Notes under the pieces: generated by a model | What the model was told of the DNA's origin: nothing | Databases searched by the model: none | Seen by the model: the letters and a program-made list of their open reading frames with translations, nothing else | Assembly: GCA_943357175.1 (NCBI GenBank) | Contig: CALRGE010000009.1 | Location: 1 to 55,188, forward strand | Direction: 5' to 3' | Length of the DNA stretch: 55,188 bases | DNA from: Candidatus Peribacteria bacterium | GTDB taxonomy: Bacteria > Patescibacteriota > Gracilibacteria > UBA1369 > 2-02-FULL-48-14 | In this document: positions 1 through 7,222 of the stretch, in pieces | Layout: every line of letters starts with the position of its first letter | How positions within the stretch are numbered: position 1 is the stretch's first letter | Program-made: the position numbers and the translations under genes

Positions 1-4
1 GTGG

Positions 5-739
5 CTAGGATTCCTTAACTTCTGTTTCTATCAACTCTTCGTCAGGCATTTTATCTGCGGCGATGCGAAGTTTTATTAAAACTGACTGAATGCTAATCAA
101 TGCAAACTGTTTTAATTTATCGTCATCAAATGTAAGACCGTGACGATCAAAATATGCATCCAGAGAGTAAACCAGGATATCTAAAATAATCGATTTTAGT
201 TTTTGATCAGGTGTTAGAACAGATTGAAGTGTTCTGTTTGGAAGCATCAGTCCGGCTTTAAGAATCTCTAGACCCCATGCATTCAACTCAGCCTTAACAT
301 TACTTGGTAGAGTGTCATCATCAATAATCTCGAGCATATTTTCTGTTGGCACAGGGTTTTCGCTTACATCAACTTGTAAATCTTGAGTATTGGCTTTTGC
401 TGCCATTAATTGTTCCGCCTTTTCTTTCAAATCAATTTCTAAATCTCTTTCAAGCTCAGGATCTGAAATAAGAAGCATTGCCAAAACGAATGCACCAGGA
501 ACATTTTGCTCAAGTAGTCGAACAATTAAAAAAACAATATCCGACTGACCTTTGCTTTGCAAAAATTTAACAAAAATGAGTGCAAGTTTACCCTCCTTTT
601 TCTTTTGTTGAGCATGGTGACCGGCAATTGCCTTACCTGCTGCCGCACTTTTTCTCATTTGCTCACGAAACTTTTCCGCAGCCTCTTGCGACATCTGGCC
701 GTCGGCATTGTCGAGTCCAAAAAAAGATTCCAATGACAT
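5..739 (-). CDS. Hypothetical protein downstream of rpmA
   Basis: I do not recognise this 244-residue protein. It has no signal peptide and no clear membrane helix. The N-terminus is rich in Ala, Lys and Gln (HHAQQKKKEGK near residue 41), followed by helical hydrophobic stretches (FLIVRLLEQNVPGAFVLAML, about 69-88) and an acidic, charged middle. A soluble helical cytoplasmic protein is likely. It starts 61 nt after the end of the bL27 gene on the same strand, with no terminator seen between, so it is probably cotranscribed with rpmA. The stop TAG lies at the window edge, so the gene is complete. Confidence 0.75.
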   Translation of the reverse strand: MSLESFFGLDNADGQMSQEAAEKFREQMRKSAAAGKAIAGHHAQQKKKEGKLALIFVKFLQSKGQSDIVFLIVRLLEQNVPGAFVLAMLLISDPELERDLEIDLKEKAEQLMAAKANTQDLQVDVSENPVPTENMLEIIDDDTLPSNVKAELNAWGLEILKAGLMLPNRTLQSVLTPDQKLKSIILDILVYSLDAYFDRHGLTFDDDKLKQFALISIQSVLIKLRIAADKMPDEELIETEVKES

Positions 740-800
740 AGATTTCTTCTAAAAATAAGCTATTGAATGATAGCGTATTAAATGTAAAAACCAAACAGAT

Positions 801-1079
801 TTAAGCAGCAAGAACGTGAACTAATGTATTCACTTTTCTTTGACCGTTAAATTTCAATAATTTCTTTTCAGTGTATGCAACTTTACCGTCTGAAAGTGCA
901 AATAGTGTGAAATCTCTTCCCATTCCAACGTTTTTACCTGGATGCCAAACAGTTCCTTTTTGTCTTACGATAATTGAACCTGTTGTTACAGTCTGTCCTC
1001 CAAATAGTTTGACACCACGTCTTTTCGATCTGGAATCTCGTCCGTTACTGGTGGACCCGGCGGCCTTCTTATGTGACAT
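801..1079 (-). CDS. rpmA: 50S ribosomal protein bL27
   Basis: Component of the large ribosomal subunit near the peptidyl transferase centre. The sequence shows the family pattern: [16 protein letters not shown] at the N-terminus, KLFGGQTV, then [27 protein letters not shown] in the body. Length is 92 residues, typical for bL27. The protein begins directly with the mature-like sequence and lacks the cleavable N-terminal extension seen in Firmicutes. The usual partner rplU (bL21) is not next to it: upstream, on the other strand, is an alkyltransferase gene. An AAGGAAA stretch precedes the start at a plausible ribosome-binding distance. Confidence 0.97.
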   Translation of the reverse strand: MSHKKAAGSTSNGRDSRSKRRGVKLFGGQTVTTGSIIVRQKGTVWHPGKNVGMGRDFTLFALSDGKVAYTEKKLLKFNGQRKVNTLVHVLAA

Positions 1080-1108
1080 ATTTCCTTGTAAATACTAAAT
1101 GCCAGAGT

Positions 1109-1137
1109 ATTTTAAGACTAAATCTATGTAAATGCAA
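1109..1137 (-). promoter_or_regulatory. Promoter of rpmA
   Basis: On the minus strand, TTGCAT (1137-1132) is followed after a 17-bp spacer by TAAAAT (1114-1109). This is close to the sigma-70 consensus. Transcription should begin near 1102, giving a leader of about 22 nt before rpmA. Confidence 0.6.
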
Positions 1138-1161
1138 GGGAATTTATAATATGATTGAATC

Positions 1162-1413
1162 ATGACTTTTAAATCTGATATTTTTGAGATTGTTAAGACT
1201 ATTCCTGAGGGTAGAACCCTGACTTATGGCGAAGTTGCCAGGTTGGCCGGGCATCCACGGGCTGCACGTGCTGTTGGAGCAGTTTTAAAAACCAATTTTA
1301 ACCTGGAAATTCCTTGTCACAGAGTAATAAAGGCTGACGGAACTTTAGGTGGATATAATAGAGGTATTGAGCAGAAAAAGGAGAAGTTGAGGCTTGAGGG
1401 TGCACTGGATTGA
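1162..1413 (+). CDS. Single-domain methylated-DNA cysteine methyltransferase (MGMT/Ogt C-terminal domain)
   Basis: The 83 residues match only the DNA-binding and active-site domain of O6-alkylguanine-DNA alkyltransferases: the helix-turn-helix region (GRTLTYGEVARLAGHPRAAR, about 18-37) and the active-site motif PCHRVI (51-56), followed by GTLGGYNRG. The reactive Cys is present, so this is not an ATL-type protein, which carries Trp there. The N-terminal domain of full-length Ogt is absent. Known members transfer alkyl groups from guanine to the Cys in a suicide reaction; whether this minimal form does so is inferred. A TATAAT hexamer at 1145-1150 lies 11 nt before the start, so the mRNA would have almost no leader. 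Confidence 0.85.
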   Translation: MTFKSDIFEIVKTIPEGRTLTYGEVARLAGHPRAARAVGAVLKTNFNLEIPCHRVIKADGTLGGYNRGIEQKKEKLRLEGALD

Positions 1414-1438
1414 ATTTCAGGCCATTTTCTGCTATAAT
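1410..1438 (+). promoter_or_regulatory. Promoter of the M23 peptidase gene, leaderless type
   Basis: TTGAAT (1410-1415), a 17-bp spacer and a perfect TATAAT (1433-1438). The ATG at 1445 is only 6 nt past the -10 box, where transcription itself should begin, so a leaderless mRNA is expected. The -35 box overlaps the end of the preceding gene. Confidence 0.7.
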
Positions 1439-1444
1439 GAGGAG

Positions 1445-2869
1445 ATGAAAAAAATAATCACGTTGGCACTGGTATTTTTGCTCCTAATTGCTCCGATTTC
1501 GTCGGCAGATGAGGCTGTGCAATCTGCAGAAGCAGAGAACCCGATTCTTTTACAGTTGAAACAGAAGTTGGCGGAGGCAAAATACCGTTACTTTAACCTT
1601 AAAAATAATGTTAAACTTGCAAATTCCAACATTGATCAGATTGAAAAACAGGTTGATACCTTACAAGGCGCGATTGATAACCTTGATAAACTAATCAAGG
1701 ATACAGAAGTGAAAATTACAAGTGTAAAATCACAAATTGAAAGACAAAAAATGGATATTCGAGAGCTAGAAGAAAATATGGGAATAAATGAGTTACAGAT
1801 TGAAGATCAGAAAGTTATTGTGGGGAACCTGATGAAACTTCTATATATGAAGAGAGGAATTTATTATGATGACAATCAGGTTAATACTGTGAAAGTTTTG
1901 GCGAGTGATGGAACGATTTCTGAAACTCTTCAGGAAGTCACCTATTTAAATTTGATGGAGGAAGAAAATACCTCACAAATCACAAAATTAGCCTCGATGC
2001 AGACTGACTATCAAGTAAAATGGAATAAATTGAGAGAGAAGAAAAATCAATTGTCGAAATTGGATATTGAATTGGATGGAGAAGTTAAAAATCAGGAAGC
2101 ACAAAGAGAAGGTCAAAAAAATCTGCTCGAAGAAACTAAGGGTGAAGAAGCAATTTATCAAGCAATGCTTTCTGCTGCTGACGACAAAGAAATTGATCTT
2201 CTCAAGGAAATCGAGATTTATCAAAATAATGTTAATGAAATTGAGAGGAAACTAGCCGGTGAAAGACCGAATTTAAGTGCGGATGACAAAAGCTTAATCT
2301 CACAAATTGAAACTGAAATTAAAGAGGAATTTCAACCGGAAGAGGCGGCAAAGGAGGTAAATTTTGATTGGCCAATTAGTCCTGAACGCGGAATTACTGC
2401 ATTTTTTCATGATACCGGTTATCAGGCGCTTTTCGGTGTTGATCATTACGCTGTGGATATTCGAGCAAATCAAGGCTCCCCTATTTATGCACCTGCAGAC
2501 GGAATTGTTTTCAATGTGGTTTTTGATAAAAGTTCAACAAAATATGCCTATATAATGATTGCACATAGAAAAGGTGTGATGACTTTATATGGTCATATCT
2601 CTGAGCCTAATGTTAAGGTTGGTGATTTCGTAAAACGAAGCGATGTAATTGGTTTATCAGGTGCAACTCCTCACACTGTCGGGGCTGGATATAGAACTAC
2701 CGGGCCTCACCTTCACTTTGAAGTTTGGCAAGATGGCACACGAATCGATCCACTTAAATATATGCCACTCGATCAGGTGCCTATGGATAACTTACCTGAA
2801 CAATATTTGAACCAATTAAAAACTAAGCTGGAAGATCAAATTAAAGCTATTCAAAGAGAGTTGAATTAA
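1445..2869 (+). CDS. Secreted M23 family peptidase with N-terminal coiled coil (EnvC/PcsB-like)
   Basis: Likely a murein hydrolase or hydrolase activator acting at the cell envelope. From the chosen ATG at 1445 the protein (474 aa) opens with a signal peptide (MKKIITLALVFLLLIAPISS). A long helical coiled-coil region follows over roughly residues 30-270, rich in Lys, Glu and Leu heptads. The last 150 residues form a LytM/M23 domain with the zinc motifs intact: HYAVDI (HxxxD) and GPHLHFEV (HxH). This layout is that of EnvC and PcsB, which act in division-site peptidoglycan remodelling. An upstream in-frame start at 1394 would put the signal peptide inside the protein and lies before the promoter, so it is rejected. 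Confidence 0.9.
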   Translation: MKKIITLALVFLLLIAPISSADEAVQSAEAENPILLQLKQKLAEAKYRYFNLKNNVKLANSNIDQIEKQVDTLQGAIDNLDKLIKDTEVKITSVKSQIERQKMDIRELEENMGINELQIEDQKVIVGNLMKLLYMKRGIYYDDNQVNTVKVLASDGTISETLQEVTYLNLMEEENTSQITKLASMQTDYQVKWNKLREKKNQLSKLDIELDGEVKNQEAQREGQKNLLEETKGEEAIYQAMLSAADDKEIDLLKEIEIYQNNVNEIERKLAGERPNLSADDKSLISQIETEIKEEFQPEEAAKEVNFDWPISPERGITAFFHDTGYQALFGVDHYAVDIRANQGSPIYAPADGIVFNVVFDKSSTKYAYIMIAHRKGVMTLYGHISEPNVKVGDFVKRSDVIGLSGATPHTVGAGYRTTGPHLHFEVWQDGTRIDPLKYMPLDQVPMDNLPEQYLNQLKTKLEDQIKAIQRELN

Positions 2870-2890
2870 ATCATGCAGTTTCGCTTCTGT

Positions 2891-2919
2891 TTGACTTTAG
2901 GTCACACTTTCTTTAGATT
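2891..2919 (+). promoter_or_regulatory. Promoter of tRNA-Gln
   Basis: TTGACT (2891-2896), 17-bp spacer, TAGATT (2914-2919). The tRNA begins at 2933, about 13 nt past the -10 box, which fits a short 5' precursor. Confidence 0.6.
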
Positions 2920-2932
2920 TTGTTTCGCGCAT

Positions 2933-3007
2933 TGGGGCGTCGCCAAGTGGTAAGGCAGCAGGTTTTGGTCCTGCCATTCGTGGGTTCGAATCCTACCGCC
3001 CCAGCCA
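2933..3007 (+). tRNA. tRNA-Gln (anticodon TTG), CCA encoded
   Basis: A complete cloverleaf can be drawn. The acceptor stem is TGGGGCG/CGCCCCA with discriminator G and an encoded CCA at 3005-3007. The anticodon arm is GCAGG-loop-CCTGC with loop TTTTGGT, giving anticodon TTG for CAA/CAG codons. The T arm carries GTGGGTTCGAATCCTAC. It stands alone between the M23 peptidase gene and the convergent YibE/F gene. Confidence 0.95.
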
Positions 3008-3090
3008 AGTTTGCATGACAAAGTCTTGTTATCCACATGGCTAGATTGGACGTGCATGCGGAGGCTTCGCTGGGTCGAGAGAAATTTATT

Positions 3091-4191
3091 TTAGTTAGTA
3101 GACCCAAACCTCACAGCCAGCCAAGTGGTAATTGGTACGGCAGCAACCACCCCGATGCTGGAGATTAAGATTCTGGCGAGTTCTGAAACTATTAACTCCT
3201 GATTTAAAATTTCTAAGTAATTTGTGGAACTTTCACCGCTGACGATAACAAAAAGTAAAAGCATAGGAAGGAAACTGGCGGTGTATGCTAGAGCCAGAGT
3301 ATTTACAACTGAGCCTACATGGTCGATCCCTACGTGCATTGCAGATTTATAAAGTTGCCAAGGTTCTTGTTTTGGATTTGCGAGTTTTAATTCATTAACT
3401 AGAGAAGCTTGAGAGATACAAACGTCGTCCAGTACACCGAGCGTACCGATTAAGATTCCGGCGATTAAAAGATTTATTATGTCAAAATTGAAACCATTTG
3501 AATGCACTAAATAGACAACTTCTTCACTAACATAGCCTGAAAGATGCATTAAAGAAGTGAAAGTATAGGAAAGAATTAAAGTCAAAATTAGTGAAATAAT
3601 AATTCCTAAAAATGCAATTGCGTTTTTTCTGTGGAATCCATGACTTAAAAAAATTGTAAAGGCCATCATGCCAATTCCCCCTGAAAGTGTGACTAGAACT
3701 GGATTATAGCCACGTACCAACATTGGCAAGATATAAATTAAAATCACGCTCATTGAGCCTGCTAGAGAAATTAGAGAATTAAAACCCGTCCATTTTGCAA
3801 TGAATAAGACAAGAACTACAAAAATTCCAAGTAAAGCCATGGTCATTTTTGAACGATCGTATTCTAGGATCTCAAAAGTTGTTTCTGTACCAGGCAGATC
3901 ATATGCTGAAACAAAAACGATGTCTCCCTCTTCAAGTGAATATTTTTCTGAAGACGCAAAACGGAGTTTGTCAGATTCAAACCTTTCATCTTTATATAGA
4001 CCTTCTAGACCTTTTAGCGAATATCCATTTTCAATTGGAGCCAAAACTTCGGCTCTAAAACTTTCTTTATTTGGTTCGAGTAAATTTTGTCTAAAAAAAT
4101 AGAGTAAAATAATAAATGGGATAATTGCGATTATTTGCATCAGTTTTTTCATGTGGCCTGAAAGGAATAACTTTTCATTTATTATCCTCAT
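3091..4191 (-). CDS. YibE/F family multi-pass membrane protein
   Basis: The protein has an N-terminal membrane anchor, an extracytoplasmic beta-rich segment (about 45-120), then about seven hydrophobic helices. The family signature GTLGVLDDVCISQASLV is present near residue 250, followed by GIDHVGSVVNTLALAY. YibE/F proteins are putative transporters with no firmly known substrate. 366 aa is usual for the family. The ATG at 4191 is supported by a TATAGA -10 box at 4211-4206, 14 nt upstream. A second ATG at 4152 (MKKLMQII) would give a cleaner N-terminal anchor and cannot be excluded. It converges on tRNA-Gln. Confidence 0.9.
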   Translation of the reverse strand: MRIINEKLFLSGHMKKLMQIIAIIPFIILLYFFRQNLLEPNKESFRAEVLAPIENGYSLKGLEGLYKDERFESDKLRFASSEKYSLEEGDIVFVSAYDLPGTETTFEILEYDRSKMTMALLGIFVVLVLFIAKWTGFNSLISLAGSMSVILIYILPMLVRGYNPVLVTLSGGIGMMAFTIFLSHGFHRKNAIAFLGIIISLILTLILSYTFTSLMHLSGYVSEEVVYLVHSNGFNFDIINLLIAGILIGTLGVLDDVCISQASLVNELKLANPKQEPWQLYKSAMHVGIDHVGSVVNTLALAYTASFLPMLLLFVIVSGESSTNYLEILNQELIVSELARILISSIGVVAAVPITTWLAVRFGSTN

Positions 4192-4227
4192 ATGAAACTT
4201 TTTAGTCTATACCATTTTGACCGCCTG

Positions 4228-4244
4228 TGACTCAGGGCAAGAAT
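4228..4244. repeat. Copy 1 of a 17-bp imperfect direct repeat
   Basis: TGACTCAGGGCAAGAAT here and TGACTCGAGGCAAGAAT at 4750-4766 differ at two positions and lie in the same orientation. They flank a transposase relic and a putative small RNA unit. Read on the minus strand, each copy lies upstream of a TATAG-type -10 box. Confidence 0.55.
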
Positions 4245-4262
4245 AGGTAAGATGAGAGGGTA

Positions 4263-4595
4263 CTAAACCCGCTTAGCCAGGCAATTAATTAAGTAAAGAG
4301 ATTTTCGCTTCCACCTCTGAATTGTTGATGGGCTGGCGTGGCAACGTTTTGCGACCAAGCGAATTGATAGACCCATGCTTAAGAATTTAATGGCTCTGTT
4401 GAATTTTTCTATATCTGATTTTAAACCTTAGGAATTTGTGTTTTTGTGAGCAACCCATGTTTTTTCACAAAATTTACACTTAAAACGGATTGGACTTTTG
4501 GCGTGTGCTAAAATATTTTGCCGACCATTTTGTTGGTAAAGCTTACAGGTTGGATTTTGGCAATTTTGATCTCTTATTGAAGTGTATTCGTTCAT
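4263..4595 (-). pseudogene. Relic of a zinc-ribbon/helix-turn-helix transposase
   Basis: Reading from ATG at 4595 gives 55 residues with a zinc-ribbon pattern: CQNPTC (12-17), then FKCKFCEKTW (38-47), the style of N-terminal domains of IS1-like transposases. An in-frame TAA at 4430-4428 ends this ORF, but the same frame continues for 54 codons to TAG at 4263. That second part contains a clear helix-turn-helix (SIRLVAKRCHASPSTIQRWK). Zinc ribbon plus HTH in one frame, split by one stop and with no catalytic domain after it, points to a decayed transposase. Alternatively the first half survives as a 55-aa zinc-binding protein; a TAATAT box lies just upstream of its ATG. Confidence 0.65.
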
Positions 4596-4606
4596 ATTGA
4601 AATATT

Positions 4607-4633
4607 AAAAAAATCCCGCGATGCCCGCGGGAT
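4607..4633 (-). terminator. Strong intrinsic terminator
   Basis: On the minus strand an 8-bp GC-rich perfect stem (ATCCCGCG/CGCGGGAT) with a 5-nt loop is followed by seven T residues. It serves the putative small RNA unit. Confidence 0.8.
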
Positions 4634-4728
4634 GTGAATTCAGTTATAAGAAATTCTCACCTCCTGCGAGCTTTTTTAGGAATGACCAGAATTGAGAGAT
4701 TTAATTTCTGCATTTGAAATCTTTGAGT
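4607..4728 (-). ncRNA. Putative ~120-nt small RNA containing an anti-16S (Shine-Dalgarno) 9-mer
   Basis: A promoter (TTGCCT 4762-4757, 16-bp spacer, TATAGT 4740-4735) is followed about 120 nt later by a strong intrinsic terminator, with no long ORF between. The unit includes AGGAGGTGA (4665-4657), an exact complement to the usual 16S rRNA 3' end, but no ATG, GTG or TTG lies at a useful distance after it. An 18-codon ORF (4713-4657, MQKLNLSILVIPKKARRR) ends within this 9-mer. The product could therefore be a regulatory RNA or the mRNA of a tiny basic peptide. The transcript start is inferred from promoter spacing. Confidence 0.45.
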
Positions 4729-4734
4729 TACTTG

Positions 4735-4762
4735 ACTATACCGGTTTTTTGACTCGAGGCAA
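4735..4762 (-). promoter_or_regulatory. Promoter of the putative small RNA
   Basis: Minus strand TTGCCT (4762-4757), 16-bp spacer, TATAGT (4740-4735). The -35 box lies inside copy 2 of the 17-bp repeat. Confidence 0.5.
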
Positions 4763-4766
4763 GAAT
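4750..4766. repeat. Copy 2 of a 17-bp imperfect direct repeat
   Basis: TGACTCGAGGCAAGAAT, matching copy 1 (4228-4244) at 15 of 17 positions in the same orientation. Confidence 0.55.
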
Positions 4767-4828
4767 CTTGTGTTTAGATTGTGTGGTGAATAGTCTCGTA
4801 GCAATGAGGATTGTGATAGGATAAAGAC

Positions 4829-5287
4829 ATGTACGAAGAAAAACTTAAAAAATATATCGAGGAGAAAAATATTCAGACTGAACATTTTAGTTTTAATGAA
4901 TCTTGCCACTCGGTTGAAGAAGCGGCAAAAGTGGTAAATTGCAGTGCTGATGATTTTGTGAAAAATATCTGCATGCTAAATGAAGATGGCAGCTTAATTG
5001 TTGCAATAATTAAGGGCGAAGATAAAGCGAGTACTACTAGAGTTGGAGAAGTTTTGAATATTCAAAGGCCCAGGATGACTACTCTTGAAGAGATTTTAGA
5101 GAAAACCGGATATCCTTGTGGTGGCACTCCATCTTTTGGATATGATGCTACTTTCTTAATTGATGAGCGTGTTATGGAAAAAGAATTCGTTTACACAGGT
5201 GGCGGCTCTGAAAATTCATTGTTAAAAATCTCAACAAAAGAATTGCTTGGAGCAAATGGAGCTCAAGTTCATAAAATTAGAAGATGA
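4829..5287 (+). CDS. YbaK/ProX-type aminoacyl-tRNA deacylase
   Basis: Members of this family hydrolyse mischarged tRNAs in trans, most often Cys- or Ala-tRNA(Pro). The 152 residues show the family pattern: SVEEAAKVVNCSADDFVKNI (28-47), the conserved Lys region IIKGEDKAST, and the C-terminal GYPCGGTPSFGY loop, followed by YTGGG near residue 125. The exact substrate cannot be read from sequence. A TAGGAT box at 4817-4822 sits 6 nt before the ATG, so the mRNA is probably leaderless. Confidence 0.9.
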   Translation: MYEEKLKKYIEEKNIQTEHFSFNESCHSVEEAAKVVNCSADDFVKNICMLNEDGSLIVAIIKGEDKASTTRVGEVLNIQRPRMTTLEEILEKTGYPCGGTPSFGYDATFLIDERVMEKEFVYTGGGSENSLLKISTKELLGANGAQVHKIRR

Positions 5288-5303
5288 TTACCGGAAAGAT
5301 TTA

Positions 5304-6260
5304 TTAAAACGCGTGGAAGTTGCTTTTGTGCAAATTTTCGTTTGCATTATCAATCGTATGCAAGGAGTGGGTTGAGTTTATCATTTGTTCCAAAAAAATA
5401 GTATCTCCACCTGCAACTTTTAATATTTCTTCAATTTCGGCATCATCAATACCGGCAGTTTTAGCAGTAGCAAGATATTCATCTTTTGCTACTTCATAAT
5501 CTGGATCGAAAATTTCTAAATCAGTATCTGGTTTGATATTGTCGTGTTTTTCTTGACGAGCTGAACTTCTACGAACATCACGGTTTTTTCCATGACGTTT
5601 TTGCATTTGACGACGGCTCTGATTTAAATCTTTGTGAGCTAAATTATAAAAATAAAGTAATTCACTCATTAAATCTTCAGATTCAAAGCCTTCAGCTGAA
5701 ACTTTTGCATTTTTAGTATCTAATGATGAATCCGGCAAAATTACAGCAAGTTGTGACTGTTCTTTGTTCACTTTTACAATTCCTAAGTAAATGCCTTGCA
5801 TGTTCAAAGTTTGATAAATTCTTGCAACCTCAGGTGGCCAATTTTTATTTGGACGAATTTTTCTAGCTCCAGCAGATGAAGATTTTGGAACTATAGGAAT
5901 AGGGAAACTTTTCTGTGATTTAAGATTTTCTTGATTTCTGTTTGCTTCATTAATGTCAGGTCTATTTATTATTTTTTGTCTTCCTAAAGTTTCAAGAAAA
6001 GGTTTACTTATTTCATTATCATTTTCAGGTCGACTAAACGGAACAGCAACTTGAGTTTTTCTAGGTAAATCATTTTTTACTACAATTGTGTTAAGCAATA
6101 CGTCACGCATCGCCGCGTTTAATTGAGGTAGAACAAGGCTTTGAGTGCCTAAAATTAGATAAACTGCATTGTTAAATCGAGTATTTAAACCAGCTATTGC
6201 TCGATTATATATATTTGAAGGAGTTTTTGGCCTTACAGGACTCGAATGAAATCTTTCCAT
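5304..6260 (-). CDS. Hypothetical protein
   Basis: I do not recognise this protein (318 aa from ATG 6260). The N-terminal third is helical (AIAGLNTRFNNAVYLILGTQ), the middle is Lys/Pro/Ser rich, and a basic run (QSRRQMQKRHGKNRDVRRSS) lies near residue 215. The C-terminus is acidic and helical. There is no signal peptide or membrane helix, so a cytoplasmic, perhaps nucleic-acid-associated protein is possible, but the function is unknown. An in-frame TTG at 6266 gives two more residues; ATG 6260 is preferred because a TATTTT box lies 8 nt upstream. Confidence 0.7.
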   Translation of the reverse strand: MERFHSSPVRPKTPSNIYNRAIAGLNTRFNNAVYLILGTQSLVLPQLNAAMRDVLLNTIVVKNDLPRKTQVAVPFSRPENDNEISKPFLETLGRQKIINRPDINEANRNQENLKSQKSFPIPIVPKSSSAGARKIRPNKNWPPEVARIYQTLNMQGIYLGIVKVNKEQSQLAVILPDSSLDTKNAKVSAEGFESEDLMSELLYFYNLAHKDLNQSRRQMQKRHGKNRDVRRSSARQEKHDNIKPDTDLEIFDPDYEVAKDEYLATAKTAGIDDAEIEEILKVAGGDTIFLEQMINSTHSLHTIDNANENLHKSNFHAF

Positions 6261-6340
6261 ATTCAATTAAAATAGACGGAAGATTAGCTGTTCATGTGAA
6301 ATATTGCAAGATTTTAGAACGATAGACTCTCATTCTTATT

Positions 6341-6661
6341 ATGAGTATTATGAAATCAATGGAAATAATAAGTTTTTTAAGATCATTCAGAATTGGACCC
6401 TTTGCGATATTTGACTTTGCGATTTCATATTTGGCGGTGTATCTGATTGCTCCATATCTATTTAAGATTGGTCTGAAGCTTTCAAGGGAGCAGTTACTAT
6501 GGCTCACATTGCCAATTAGTATCCTTGTTCATATTATATTTGGAGTAATGACTCCTTTAACAATAATGTTCCTTGACCCTTATGGTGGCTATTTAGTGAA
6601 AATTTTGATTCTTTTTATGCTTGGAATGGCTTTTTTTAGAAGGAATCGATCTAACGTGTAA
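6341..6661 (+). CDS. Small membrane protein
   Basis: This unrecognised protein of about 106 residues has three hydrophobic segments: FAIFDFAISYLAVYLIAPYL, LLWLTLPISILVHIIFGVMT and YLVKILILFMLGMAFF, ending in a basic tail (RRNRSNV). It is an inner-membrane protein of unknown role. Two starts are close: ATG 6341 and ATG 6350. A TATTAT box at 6337-6342 would place the mRNA start on 6350. The Gdt1-like transporter gene follows after 3 nt, so the two are probably cotranscribed. Confidence 0.65.
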   Translation: MSIMKSMEIISFLRSFRIGPFAIFDFAISYLAVYLIAPYLFKIGLKLSREQLLWLTLPISILVHIIFGVMTPLTIMFLDPYGGYLVKILILFMLGMAFFRRNRSNV

Positions 6662-6664
6662 ATT

Positions 6665-7222
6665 TTGATAACTCCTGATTTAACAATTCCATTTGTAACA
6701 ATTGCTTTGGCTGAATTGGGAGATAAAAGCCAAATCTTAGTATTTTTATTGGCATCAAGAACCAAGAAGCATTTACAATTTTTAATTGGTGTAATGCTTG
6801 GTTTTTTTATTGTAGATGGCTTTGCCATATTAATAGGATCCTGGATTGTTGCATTAGTACCTGAATTATTGCTAAAAATTGTTACTGGATCAGTTTTTAT
6901 TTTACTTGGACTTTTGATGATTTTTCCTAAAGAAAAAGATGAAGAAGATACAAACCATCAGCTTAAAAATCCTTTTATTACCGGCTTTGGATTAATTTTT
7001 ATGGCTGAATGGGGTGATAAGACACAAATTGCAAGTGCTCTATTTGCCGCAGAATATAATCCTATTTTAGTTTTGATATCTGTAATGACCGCATTACTCT
7101 TACTTTCTGTATCTGCAATTTATATTGGGAAAATTATTGCGCATAGGATTAATACAAAACTTACAACAAAAGTAGGTGGCTTAATTTTTGTAATTCTAGG
7201 TGTGCTGTCTTTATTTAGTTAG
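6665..7222 (+). CDS. TMEM165/GDT1 family cation transporter (UPF0016)
   Basis: Members of this family move Mn2+ or Ca2+ out of the cytoplasm. The 185-aa protein has the two repeated signature motifs, ELGDKSQ near residue 17 and EWGDKTQ near residue 117, each opening a three-helix repeat, joined by a charged loop (FPKEKDEEDTNHQ). This two-repeat layout and length are normal for bacterial members. The start codon is TTG, 3 nt after the stop of the preceding small membrane protein gene. The 3' end overlaps the convergent FkbM gene by 8 nt. Confidence 0.9.
   Translation: MITPDLTIPFVTIALAELGDKSQILVFLLASRTKKHLQFLIGVMLGFFIVDGFAILIGSWIVALVPELLLKIVTGSVFILLGLLMIFPKEKDEEDTNHQLKNPFITGFGLIFMAEWGDKTQIASALFAAEYNPILVLISVMTALLLLSVSAIYIGKIIAHRINTKLTTKVGGLIFVILGVLSLFS

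Noticed and set aside
2913-3107. 64-aa minus-strand ORF across the tRNA-Gln region
   Set aside because: It is the reverse reading of the tRNA (AVGFEPTN type peptide), a common artefact.
4657-4713. Calling the 18-codon basic ORF a ribosomal protein
   Set aside because: The sequence is too short and matches no known small ribosomal protein pattern; it is kept only as an alternative reading of the small RNA unit.
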